This document shows, one piece after another, positions 18,166 through 26,007 of a stretch of DNA of 64,000 bases (position 1 is the stretch's first letter; the number at the start of each line of letters is the position of its first letter). The notes beneath the pieces are model-generated. The model had not been told where the DNA came from. It ran no database searches and saw nothing but the letters and a program-made list of their open reading frames with translations. Location of the stretch: contig OZ245942.1 of the NCBI GenBank assembly GCA_965230065.1, forward strand, positions 3,472,001-3,536,000, in the 5' to 3' direction. The stretch is from G965230065 sp965230065 (GTDB lineage: Bacteria > Bacteroidota > Bacteroidia > Cytophagales > Cyclobacteriaceae). The position numbers and the translations under genes are program-made.

Positions 18166-20061
18166 TCAGTTAGGCTTATACCAGATTGGAGAGGTATATG
18201 CCCGTTCCTGTATGGAGGCTGGTACATCTTCCGGCCGTTCCACTCCGAACACTTTGGCATCAATGGTGGTCCAGCGGGGAGTGGGAATTTCCAGAACGCG
18301 CACGTAATAGAAGGCACGCTCGGCCGGGTCAAAGTCGGGGTCTTTCCAATAAGCCTGAAGGAAGAGGGCACCGATAGCGTTGGTGTACGTGGCTTCTTCT
18401 ACGTTTACGGTATTGCCTACCGGCTCAGCAGCGGCCCCGTTGTTTACCTTCCGCTCATCGGACAAAGCTACGTCGTAAACCATCTCGTGCAGTTCTCCTT
18501 CATTGTCCAACCATCCTTTGATCATCTGAATACGGTTCTGGTTGGCTCCGTCAGGGTCGCGTATAGCCCGAATCAAAAACACAGGAGCTTCTCCAGAGGA
18601 TGCCTTATCCAGTTCGCCACCCATAGGAACGCCCTTATCGTACCCGTGTTTGGCAAAATCTGATCGACCCAGGTCAGCTTCCTCAAAACCAAACCCGCCA
18701 AAAAGCCGCACCCTGAGTCGGGTACCCGTGGTGGCAAACACCTCTTTGCGCTTCATCGCATCCCAGAGTGCCTCACGGGTGTTGTTCCGCGCCCAGACTC
18801 CCGCCAGGCCGGAAGCACTTAGCTGACGGGCATAATGCTGATACCCTTTCGGGGCCGGACGTCCGGCAATCACCTCCTCAAAACGGATCGGATCGGCTGA
18901 TGGCTCAAGGGTCACCACCTTGCCGAAATAGTTGTCTTCCCGCGTGGTGGCCAGCCCGGTGTGGGCATCGGTAGAACCGACCATACCGAATTTGAAAGGA
19001 TTGGTACCGAGTTCCTGTTCGTAAGCCATTCCGCGCTTAAGGGCCTCCCGGGCATATTCACGGGGTAACATATCTTCGTTCTTGGGCTCGGTTCCGAAGC
19101 TAGCCAAGTCCCAGGTTTCAAAGTCGGCGAACTCATCGTCGGGTGAAAGTAAGGGGTGGGCCTCGCCATCTCCCTTCTGCTGAGTGACCTCGTAAAGGGG
19201 CTCCCATCGCTGCCGTTGTTGAGCGTAGGCCTCCGTGAGCGGATCACCATTGATGGTGATATCATCGAACATAAGGCCATTAGACAGATTGCCATTGTGC
19301 GGAATGGCCAGCAGCTTACCGCCCGTTTTCTCTTCGTAATTCTGCATCCATTTCCAGAGATCTTCCGGATCAAAGCTGTCGTACTGCGAGAAAGGAATCA
19401 CCTGGTCGGCCTTATCCTTGCCATCGCGGTAGATCACGTTGCGATGCAGGTTATTACCATTAGGCATGGAAGTCCATTCGTAGCCGATGAAAGCGGTAAA
19501 GTGACCGGGGTTGTTAAATTTTTCAGCGGCACTCGTAATATTGCCCCACATCTCCGCTTTCAGATCGGTCAGCTCGGCCAGGGGATCGTCCTGGGAGACG
19601 TTTTTCATCATCCAGTTATCATAAGCTTTCGTCAGCCCATCCAGGCCGCCATACTTCACCAGGTCGTGTTCCATCTTCCCCCATTCGTTAGCGAGCAAGG
19701 TAGGGTTCGAACTTACTATCGCCGGTGCCAGGCCAAGGTTTTCCGAATGGTCGGCCACCACCAGGAAATCGAGCGGCCGCTTTAGCCGGACCTCCAGCCC
19801 GGTACTGGATGTTACAGTTTCACCCTGGGCGAAGCGGTAGGCGTCTTCCGGCCCGATGATACAGCCAATCATCCCGGCGTCGGCCGAGTAACTGGTGTGC
19901 AGGTGGGTGTCACCGTAAAATACCTGATTCGGATAGTCTTCCTCCGGGTAGGGAGAGTATTTGATCTCCTTGGTGGTAGGCGTAGGTGTATCCTGCGCCA
20001 GGGAAGGTACACCCAGGGTGAGGACTAACATCATGATGATTAATTTCGTCAGAGTTTCCAT
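18166..20061 (-). CDS. DUF3604 protein, copy 2 (Sec signal peptide, GC-rich)
   Basis: A 631-residue DUF3604 protein. Unlike the other three it has a Sec signal peptide ending near PSLAQD and no lipobox, so it is probably soluble in the periplasm or secreted. The metal motifs are intact: GDTHLHT (His53, His55), DFLVVADHSEN, IPHNGNLSNGLMF and GSTDAHTG. The coding sequence is visibly richer in G and C than its neighbours (for example 18901-18960 has 37 of 60 G or C), which points to separate acquisition rather than recent copying from the adjacent genes. It is separated from copy 1 by 246 bases containing a perfect hairpin. Confidence 0.9.
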   Translation of the reverse strand: METLTKLIIMMLVLTLGVPSLAQDTPTPTTKEIKYSPYPEEDYPNQVFYGDTHLHTSYSADAGMIGCIIGPEDAYRFAQGETVTSSTGLEVRLKRPLDFLVVADHSENLGLAPAIVSSNPTLLANEWGKMEHDLVKYGGLDGLTKAYDNWMMKNVSQDDPLAELTDLKAEMWGNITSAAEKFNNPGHFTAFIGYEWTSMPNGNNLHRNVIYRDGKDKADQVIPFSQYDSFDPEDLWKWMQNYEEKTGGKLLAIPHNGNLSNGLMFDDITINGDPLTEAYAQQRQRWEPLYEVTQQKGDGEAHPLLSPDDEFADFETWDLASFGTEPKNEDMLPREYAREALKRGMAYEQELGTNPFKFGMVGSTDAHTGLATTREDNYFGKVVTLEPSADPIRFEEVIAGRPAPKGYQHYARQLSASGLAGVWARNNTREALWDAMKRKEVFATTGTRLRVRLFGGFGFEEADLGRSDFAKHGYDKGVPMGGELDKASSGEAPVFLIRAIRDPDGANQNRIQMIKGWLDNEGELHEMVYDVALSDERKVNNGAAAEPVGNTVNVEEATYTNAIGALFLQAYWKDPDFDPAERAFYYVRVLEIPTPRWTTIDAKVFGVERPEDVPASIQERAYTSPIWYKPN

Positions 20062-20101
20062 AGATGGTGTATTACAAGTGGTTTTATGTATTAAGGCTTG
20101 A

Positions 20102-20176
20102 GAAGCACCACAGCCAGCAAAGCTCCAAACTGAGGATGCGGACGAGAGGTTTTTTCAGTAAAGAAAATGATTGCAT
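20102..20176 (-). pseudogene. Relic of the ppiC 5' end
   Basis: On the minus strand the bases from ATG 20176 read MQSFSLLKKPLVRIL, almost the same as the start of the functional ppiC (MQSFSSLLKKPIIRIL at 15999). After a one-base shift the next codons read FGALLAVVLL, matching FGTLLAVVLL of the real protein, and then a stop follows. At DNA level the similarity continues from the relic into the 3' end of DUF3604 copy 3, just as it does from ppiC into copy 1. So copy 3 was once followed by its own ppiC, now reduced to about 75 bases. Confidence 0.8.
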
Positions 20177-20186
20177 ATTTTTCAGG

Positions 20187-22046
20187 TTATTCGGGGTTAT
20201 ACCAAATAGGCGAAGACCAGGCGCGTTCTACAATCGTTTCCGGTACCTCTTCCGGATATTCTACACCTTCCCGAATTTCGTCCCAAAGCGTCCAGCGAGC
20301 GGTGGGTAGTTGCAGCACCCGCACATAGTAGAAGGCTTGTTGAGCAGGATTAAATTCCGGGTCTTCCCACACTACCGATAACTCTGGACTACCTTTGTCG
20401 GTAGTAAACCCACCAGTTTCCGAGTCAACGGGGGCATTCAGTGGCTCTACGGAGCCATCGGCTGCGATCTCCCGTTGGTCAGATACGGCTACATTATAAA
20501 TTTGCTCCCGCATCTCACCGTTTTCCAGCCAACCTTTGATGATCTGAATTCGATCAAGATTAGGCCCTATCGGGTCTTTCATAGCCCAGATGATAAATTT
20601 CGGACTGGCCGATTCGCTAATCGGTAAATCCGAGCCCATCGGCACTCCTAGTCTGTATCCAGCCTCTACCAGAGTCTTTCCTTCGTAACTATCTTCAAAA
20701 CTATAACCACCGAAAAACCGAACTTTGATGCGGGGTCCACTGGTAGCGAAAGTTTCTTTGGCTTTCATTGCATCCCAAATATCTTCCCGGGTATTGGCTT
20801 TGGCCCACACTCCGGTGATCGCTCCGGGGTTAATATCATAGGCTTCAGCCCAACCGTCTATGGTGTTGTTGCGCCGTGCTTCGGCGAGGTTGTCGACTAG
20901 CCCGTGACTACCAACCAAATAATTGTCTTCTTCTACATTACCTGGCAAGCCGTTATGATTGTCCGTGCCCCCGGTAAAGCCGTACTTAAAAGGATTGACT
21001 CCCATCTCCTCCTGATGCTCCAATCCTTTTTTTAATCCGTAGCGGACGAAATTTCTCTCTTCAAAGGTGCGTCCGCTATAGTCTTGAATACTAGGGGCAT
21101 TTTCAAAATTGGCAAATTCATCGTTAGACCAGAACTTAGGGTATACCTCGGAATTTCCCTTGATTTGCATTATCTCAATCAAGGGTTCCATTCGCTGGCG
21201 AGTTTCGGCATAATCTTCACCAATGATGTTTCCCTCCAAGTCAGTTTCGGGAAACATCAATCCTTTGCTGCCATTTGAGTTATGTGGAATAGCCAATAAG
21301 GTAGCCCCCTGTGCAGTAACCGAATCCATCCACGCCCAAAGTTTACGAGGGTCCGAGCTATCGATAGCACTGAAGGGCACTTCCGGCAGTTGGGAGTCTC
21401 TAAAAATAACATTCCGATGCAAGTTACCGGCCTGGGGAGCGGCTGTCCATTCAAAGCCACGCAGGGTTGTGAAAATACCCGGCTCGTAGTATTTCTCAGT
21501 AGCATCCTGGTTCGTTTTCCACGCTGACTTGGTGGATTCAATACCTTGGTAGAATTCAGGATGCTGTGGACTACCACTACGGTTGTTGCTGGCTACATAC
21601 TTAACAAATAAGGTGAGCGCCTCTTCCAAATTATCTGCTTCTCGCATAGATCGGGCCACTGGATTATCATAACCGGGACTTTCAGGGGTAGTAAGCGTAT
21701 ATACCTCGCCTAAGTACTCAGCATGATCGGTCACTGCACAGAAATCAAGCGGCCTTTTCAGCTTCATCGGAAGGCCGCGAACGCTTACCTCTTCCCCCCG
21801 CGCAAAGCGGTAGGCATCTTCCGGACTCAGTCGGGCACCACCGATAAACGCATCCATAGAGAACATAGTGTGGATATGGGTTTCCCCAAAATAAGCATCC
21901 TTTAACGGATTACGTGAAATATTTGCTTCATGTTGGGCAGTAACAGTAGTGTTTTCAGTAGCAGTTTCTTCCCCACCCTGATTTCCACAAGAGAAAAGAA
22001 AAAAAGCGATGAGTGTGCTTATAGAAAATGGATTGGGTCTGCGCAT
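20187..22046 (-). CDS. DUF3604 lipoprotein, copy 3
   Basis: A 619-residue DUF3604 protein with a lipobox at LFSC (Cys20). Metal motifs: GETHIHT (His57, His59), DFCAVTDHAEY, IPHNSNGSKGLMF and GGTDNHNG. I chose ATG 22046 rather than 22082 because the protein then starts MRRPNPFSIS, aligned residue for residue with copy 4 (MYRPNLFFLS), and because the bases just upstream also match. Between the TDH block and the IPHN block it differs from copies 1, 2 and 4 (it has EWTAAPQAGNLHR), and GATD/DTH is replaced by GGTDNHNG, so substrate preference may differ. Immediately downstream lies the ppiC relic. Confidence 0.88.
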   Translation of the reverse strand: MRRPNPFSISTLIAFFLFSCGNQGGEETATENTTVTAQHEANISRNPLKDAYFGETHIHTMFSMDAFIGGARLSPEDAYRFARGEEVSVRGLPMKLKRPLDFCAVTDHAEYLGEVYTLTTPESPGYDNPVARSMREADNLEEALTLFVKYVASNNRSGSPQHPEFYQGIESTKSAWKTNQDATEKYYEPGIFTTLRGFEWTAAPQAGNLHRNVIFRDSQLPEVPFSAIDSSDPRKLWAWMDSVTAQGATLLAIPHNSNGSKGLMFPETDLEGNIIGEDYAETRQRMEPLIEIMQIKGNSEVYPKFWSNDEFANFENAPSIQDYSGRTFEERNFVRYGLKKGLEHQEEMGVNPFKYGFTGGTDNHNGLPGNVEEDNYLVGSHGLVDNLAEARRNNTIDGWAEAYDINPGAITGVWAKANTREDIWDAMKAKETFATSGPRIKVRFFGGYSFEDSYEGKTLVEAGYRLGVPMGSDLPISESASPKFIIWAMKDPIGPNLDRIQIIKGWLENGEMREQIYNVAVSDQREIAADGSVEPLNAPVDSETGGFTTDKGSPELSVVWEDPEFNPAQQAFYYVRVLQLPTARWTLWDEIREGVEYPEEVPETIVERAWSSPIWYNPE

Positions 22047-22174
22047 GGTGTGGGTATTTGGTTGATATAATAATTTTATCATTATTACAGTTCCCCTGAA
22101 AATAAGTATGCATAATAATTTAAAAAAGAAGATCGCTTTACTTTATTTTTCTTGAATAAACAGCTGTACAGAGC

Positions 22175-24076
22175 TTAGTTAGGCTTATACCAAATAGGAG
22201 AAGAAACGCCTCGTTCCTGGTGGGTAAGCGGAACTTCGTCCGGCAAATCCAGATTATGCCTAATCTTATCAAATAAAGTCCAGCGTGGGGTGGGTATCTC
22301 CAGCACGCGTACATAGTAGAAGGCCGGCAATGCAGGGTCAAATTCAGGGTCGGTCCAGTAGGTGGTAAATTCACTGCTACCAATATCATTGGTATATTCA
22401 GCGGTTTCCATGTTTACGGTGTTTCCTACTGCGGGTAGCTTTCCGTCGGCATTGAGTTCACGGTCTCCAGCCCATGCCACTTCAAATATTTTTTCCTGGG
22501 TTTCTCCGTTGGCATCTACCCATCCTTTTATTACCTGCAGCCTGTCCAGGTTTGCTCCGTCGGGGTCTTTGGCAGCCTGAATCAGGAAACCAATAGATTG
22601 ATTGGCTTGTCCACCTTGCAGTATGCTACCCATGGCCACGCCATTGTCATAGCCGGTTTTCACCATGTTATTATCCAGGTTGGATTCTGCAAAATCAAAA
22701 CCTCCGAAAAACCTCATTTTCATTCTCGGCCCGGTAGTAGAAAAGGTTTCCCGGCGGTACATAGCCTCCCAGATATCTTCCCGGGTATTGGACTCTGCCC
22801 ATACGCCCATGATACCGGAAGCGGCCATTTCCCATCCCCGATAGGCGTCATTATTTCCTGTGACTAGCGGGAAATTCCATCGTTCATGGTTGCTGGGCTC
22901 TACGGTTTTAAACTTCCCGTAAAATTCCGATTCATCGGTTGAAGAAATGCCTGTATGTGTATCGGTACCACTGTTGGAGCCATACATAAAAGGGTTCACC
23001 CCAAGTTCCTGCTCTATTCTCATTCCGGATTTCAGGCCTTCCCGCCAATATTCATATTTCCAGTCCTCTTTTGATTCTTTAGGTTTAAGCACAAGGTTGC
23101 CCCTGTCCCAAAGCTCATAATCTGCAAATTCGTCGTTGGGTGAAAGGAAGGGGTGGGCTTCACTTTGTCCTTTGTACTGGAAAAGCTCCATCAGGCGTTC
23201 GTATTTCACACGCATTTCTGCCCACTCTTTGGTCATGGGAGAGCCGTCAAATTGCTGCTCTTCGTACATGCGCCCGTTAGACATATTGCCGTTGTGTGGA
23301 ATAGCCAGCAGCTTGTCGCCGGTTTTCGCTTCATAATTCGCCATCCATTCCCAAAGCTTTTTGGTGTCTTCGGTTTCAAAAGTAGTAAGTGGTAAGATAT
23401 CCCTTGCCTGGTCGCCACCTTCTTTATATATGATATTTCGGTGAAGGTTATCACCGCCATCGGCATTTACAGTCCATTCGTAAGCCGTAAAGGTGGTGAA
23501 TTCACCCGGCCGATAAAATTGCTCTGCGGCATCAATCGTCTTATTCCAGGCCGTGTTCATCCATTTAGGATCCATAAGTTGTTGAGGAAGCTTTCCCGTT
23601 GACTGCAAATTGATTACTTCACTTTTTGCGGCTGCAGCGGCAGATTCCTCCCCCGAAGCAAATGCCTCGTTCCACCCCTGAAGGATTTCACTTTCCATCA
23701 TTTCCGCGTTCCCGGCGATCACTTCATTGATGGTACCCATGGCATCGGAATGGTCAGAGATCAGGAACCAGTCAAAAGGTCTTTTCAGTTTGGTTTTGAT
23801 ACCGGTATTTGAGGTAATTTCTTCTCCAATGGCAAAACGATAGGCATCGGTAGGGGATAATGTAGCTCCGTCAAGCCCCGCATCAAATGACCAGCCGGTG
23901 TGTACGTGGGAATCCCCGAAATACGCTTCTTTCAAAGGATTGCGGGTGATGTCCCCTTCATTTTGGTCCGCTACGTTTGTGGTGTCCGTGGCCGACTCTT
24001 CCCCACCCTGATTTGCACAGGAGAAAAGAAAGATAGCACAAAGTGTGCTTAAGAAAAATAGATTAGGTCTGTACAT
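22175..24076 (-). CDS. DUF3604 lipoprotein, copy 4
   Basis: A 633-residue DUF3604 protein, the first gene of the minus-strand series. It has a lipobox at LFSC (Cys20) and a leader and linker (ANQGGEESATDTTNV) nearly identical to copy 3, while the body has diverged much more. Metal motifs: GDSHVHT (His57, His59), DWFLISDHSDA, IPHNGNMSNGRMY and SGTDTHTG. A shared leader on a diverged body suggests either strong retention of the export signal or gene conversion at the 5' end. Upstream is the repeat-rich kilobase, so the promoter of the series should lie between 24077 and about 24140. Confidence 0.9.
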   Translation of the reverse strand: MYRPNLFFLSTLCAIFLFSCANQGGEESATDTTNVADQNEGDITRNPLKEAYFGDSHVHTGWSFDAGLDGATLSPTDAYRFAIGEEITSNTGIKTKLKRPFDWFLISDHSDAMGTINEVIAGNAEMMESEILQGWNEAFASGEESAAAAAKSEVINLQSTGKLPQQLMDPKWMNTAWNKTIDAAEQFYRPGEFTTFTAYEWTVNADGGDNLHRNIIYKEGGDQARDILPLTTFETEDTKKLWEWMANYEAKTGDKLLAIPHNGNMSNGRMYEEQQFDGSPMTKEWAEMRVKYERLMELFQYKGQSEAHPFLSPNDEFADYELWDRGNLVLKPKESKEDWKYEYWREGLKSGMRIEQELGVNPFMYGSNSGTDTHTGISSTDESEFYGKFKTVEPSNHERWNFPLVTGNNDAYRGWEMAASGIMGVWAESNTREDIWEAMYRRETFSTTGPRMKMRFFGGFDFAESNLDNNMVKTGYDNGVAMGSILQGGQANQSIGFLIQAAKDPDGANLDRLQVIKGWVDANGETQEKIFEVAWAGDRELNADGKLPAVGNTVNMETAEYTNDIGSSEFTTYWTDPEFDPALPAFYYVRVLEIPTPRWTLFDKIRHNLDLPDEVPLTHQERGVSSPIWYKPN

Positions 24077-24139
24077 ATTGTGCGTTTGTTTGGTTGACGT
24101 TTCAAATTAAACAATATTTTTTACCTCAGGTAAACTCAG

Positions 24140-24234
24140 GTCTCAGCGGGGTCTCTCTCGCAGAGGATCCCGCGTCTCTTTAGATGACGTGGGGTGTTCC
24201 ACACCGGGACTCGTTCCGAAGACCCCACTGAGAC
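24140..24234. repeat. Palindromic repeat element, copy A
   Basis: GTCTCAGCGGGGTCT (24140-24154) is an inverted match, 14 of 15, to AGACCCCACTGAGAC (24220-24234). A 43-base core at 24188-24230 is repeated at 25908-25950 with five mismatches. Within the core GTGGGGT pairs with ACCCCAC, giving a second possible stem. The two copies flank the DUF6261 gene. Confidence 0.75.
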
Positions 24235-24480
24235 AGAGACATGTTTTCTTTTTACACCCCTTCCCCCGGATTCACATCCATGTTCACTTTCACGATAGGC
24301 TCCTGGTTTATCAAGGGGTTAGTTTTTAGTGATAGGTAAAATATCTCAAACTAATGGAAAGCTAAATTGTTTTGGGAGAACTTGCAAAGTGTATGATGTT
24401 AATTTCTCTTAATATCAGCTTAATTTCTTTCATGAATAACAGCATATCCATCGTATGCGCCCGCCACCAGTGTGTCATTG

Positions 24481-24644
24481 CTTCCCTCCTTCGTGGGGGA
24501 GGAATCCGCAGGTGCGGAAGGCTTCTCCACTTCGTTGGCAGGGTGTCCGCAGGTGCGGAAAGTTTCTCCACTTTGTCAGTAAGCTGTCCGCAATGGCGGA
24601 TATCTTCTCCACTTCGTTGGCAAGGCGTCAGCAATGACAGGTAA
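24481..24644. repeat. Four 41-bp tandem repeats
   Basis: Units begin at 24481, 24522, 24563 and 24604, an exact 41-base period. The consensus starts CTTCTCCACTTCGTTGGCA and ends with a small hairpin of the form TCCGCA-n-TGCGGA, present as TCCGCAGGTGCGGA or TCCGCAATGGCGGA in units 1-3 and decayed in unit 4. There are no unique spacers, so this is not a CRISPR array. Confidence 0.8.
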
Positions 24645-24800
24645 CCATTTACAGCTATTTTAGTAAAGCATGTATCTTAAGAATATTTATTAACTGATTG
24701 ATTAAATGTATTATATAGGACTATAACACTCAGACTGAAAATTATTATCAACTATGAAAGATTATTTCAAGTTGCATGTATTGCTTCTCTGTACTTTTTG

Positions 24801-24926
24801 GCATGGGATGCCCCGCATTGCCCCAAAAAGGACGGCAGCGGCCGACCGTCAAAAAACTCTAGGATATTCAATGCGGGGCATCCCATGCTTCCCCGCACAA
24901 AGCCTACGCACCCCCGCTGAATATCC
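24801..24926. repeat. Nested inverted repeats around a perfect 20-bp pair
   Basis: Bases 24801-24820 are the exact reverse complement of 24869-24888. Inside the loop GACGG pairs with CCGTC (24831-24850), and overlapping the right arm GGATATTCA (24862-24870) pairs with TGAATATCC (24918-24926). This looks like a compound palindromic element or the remains of a small mobile element. No transposase is present. Confidence 0.7.
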
Positions 24927-25136
24927 AGGCCAGCGCACATTTTTTTCTAAATCCTCGGCCTGTGGCACACATAATGCTCTAAATTCAACGGCAAGGTATC
25001 CGCCGTAGTTGAGGAAGTCCAATTAACCTACCTGTGTACCCTTTCTATGCTCGTTCACTTTTTTCATTCCTGTATTTCAGCGAATTTCATATCCTACTTT
25101 TTTTTTAACCTTATTTTTTAATCAAACATCAAGGCA

Positions 25137-25889
25137 ATGATGAAATCCCCTTCATTTAAAAATTACAGAATTCAGGAGTTTATCCAATTCACCAGCAATG
25201 TGCTTATGATTGTAAAGCAGCACGGGGCAGACAAACTAAAGGTAAAGGCCCTGTATACGATGCTCTTTCAAAGTTTTGAACAGTTGCAGTCAACATACAA
25301 GCGGGATGGTAACAATGAGACTACCCGTCAGTTAACGCATTTGGATAACCGCCGTGACCAGGCTGTTATTTGCCTGCGGAAGATTTGCGATGGGTACGCG
25401 CATCATCACGATAAAGCATTGAACGCGGCGGGCAGGCAGGTGGTAGCCTGTATTGACAAGTATGGCAGCAAACTGTACCACCTCAATTACAGTGCAGAAA
25501 CAGCCGCCCTGAAAAACCTTGTGCATGACCTGCAAACAGACCCTGCTTGCACAAGCGCCATTCAGGAAATGCACCTGGAGGCCGTGGTGAAGGAGATACA
25601 ACAGGCCAATGAAAAGTTTGAGAAGTTGTTTATTGAGCGGTTGGAAAATTTCAGCAAAGATGAAACAAAGAGTACCAAAGAGCTTATCCGCTCTGTTACA
25701 GAAGCCTACCGCACGCTGGCGCAGCATGTAGAAGCCCATGCCACCCTGGCCCCATCAGCGGAGTACACCTCCCTCATCAATCACCTGAATGAAAACATTG
25801 AACATTTCAACCATATAGTAGAAAGAAGGAAAAAGACAGGAGTAACCGAAGCAACTGAGCCTTTGGGTGATGAGGCGGTAGATGCCTAA
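25137..25889 (+). CDS. DUF6261-family protein
   Basis: A 250-residue, largely helical protein without signal peptide. The pattern (FKNYRIQEFIQFTSNVLMIV near the start, LDNRRDQAVICLRKICDGYAHHHD in the middle and heptad-like helices toward the C-terminus) fits DUF6261, a family seen in Bacteroidota with no known function. It begins after the repeat-rich kilobase and ends 19 bases before the second copy of the palindromic element, so the gene is bracketed by related repeats. That suggests it may have moved together with them or been copied by recombination between them. I could not identify a promoter. Confidence 0.7.
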   Translation: MMKSPSFKNYRIQEFIQFTSNVLMIVKQHGADKLKVKALYTMLFQSFEQLQSTYKRDGNNETTRQLTHLDNRRDQAVICLRKICDGYAHHHDKALNAAGRQVVACIDKYGSKLYHLNYSAETAALKNLVHDLQTDPACTSAIQEMHLEAVVKEIQQANEKFEKLFIERLENFSKDETKSTKELIRSVTEAYRTLAQHVEAHATLAPSAEYTSLINHLNENIEHFNHIVERRKKTGVTEATEPLGDEAVDA

Positions 25890-25907
25890 CCCCCTAAACT
25901 TTGCATT

Positions 25908-25978
25908 CGTGGGGTATCCCATACCGGGGCTCGTGCCGAAGACCCCACTGGGAAAAGCTAAAGTCTCAGCGGAGTCTT
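25908..25978. repeat. Palindromic repeat element, copy B
   Basis: The 43-base core at 25908-25950 matches copy A with five mismatches. In addition AAGACCCCACTGGGA (25939-25953) pairs with TCTCAGCGGAGTCTT (25964-25978) across a 10-base loop, so the arm that lies on the left in copy A lies on the right here. The stem may also terminate DUF6261 and heparinase-like gene transcripts, which converge here. Confidence 0.75.
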
Positions 25979-26007
25979 TCTCAGAAGGGCCTATGTACTG
26001 AGAATAT

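Larger units (their letters stand above)
24077..25136. other. Repeat-rich intergenic kilobase
   Basis: No convincing gene lies here. The stretch holds a large hairpin element (24140-24234), four 41-bp tandem units (24481-24644) and a perfect 20-bp inverted repeat (24801-24888) with further nested inverted repeats to 24926. A frame at 24754-25008 overlaps the inverted repeats and has no recognisable protein features. The layout looks like accumulated small palindromic repeat elements rather than regulatory DNA of one gene. Confidence 0.6.

Noticed and set aside
24481..24644. Possible CRISPR array
   Set aside because: The 41-base units are adjacent with no unique spacers and there are no cas genes in the window.
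24754..25008. An 84-codon frame in the repeat region
   Set aside because: It overlaps the inverted repeats, and its codons are set by the palindromes; no family or signal is visible.
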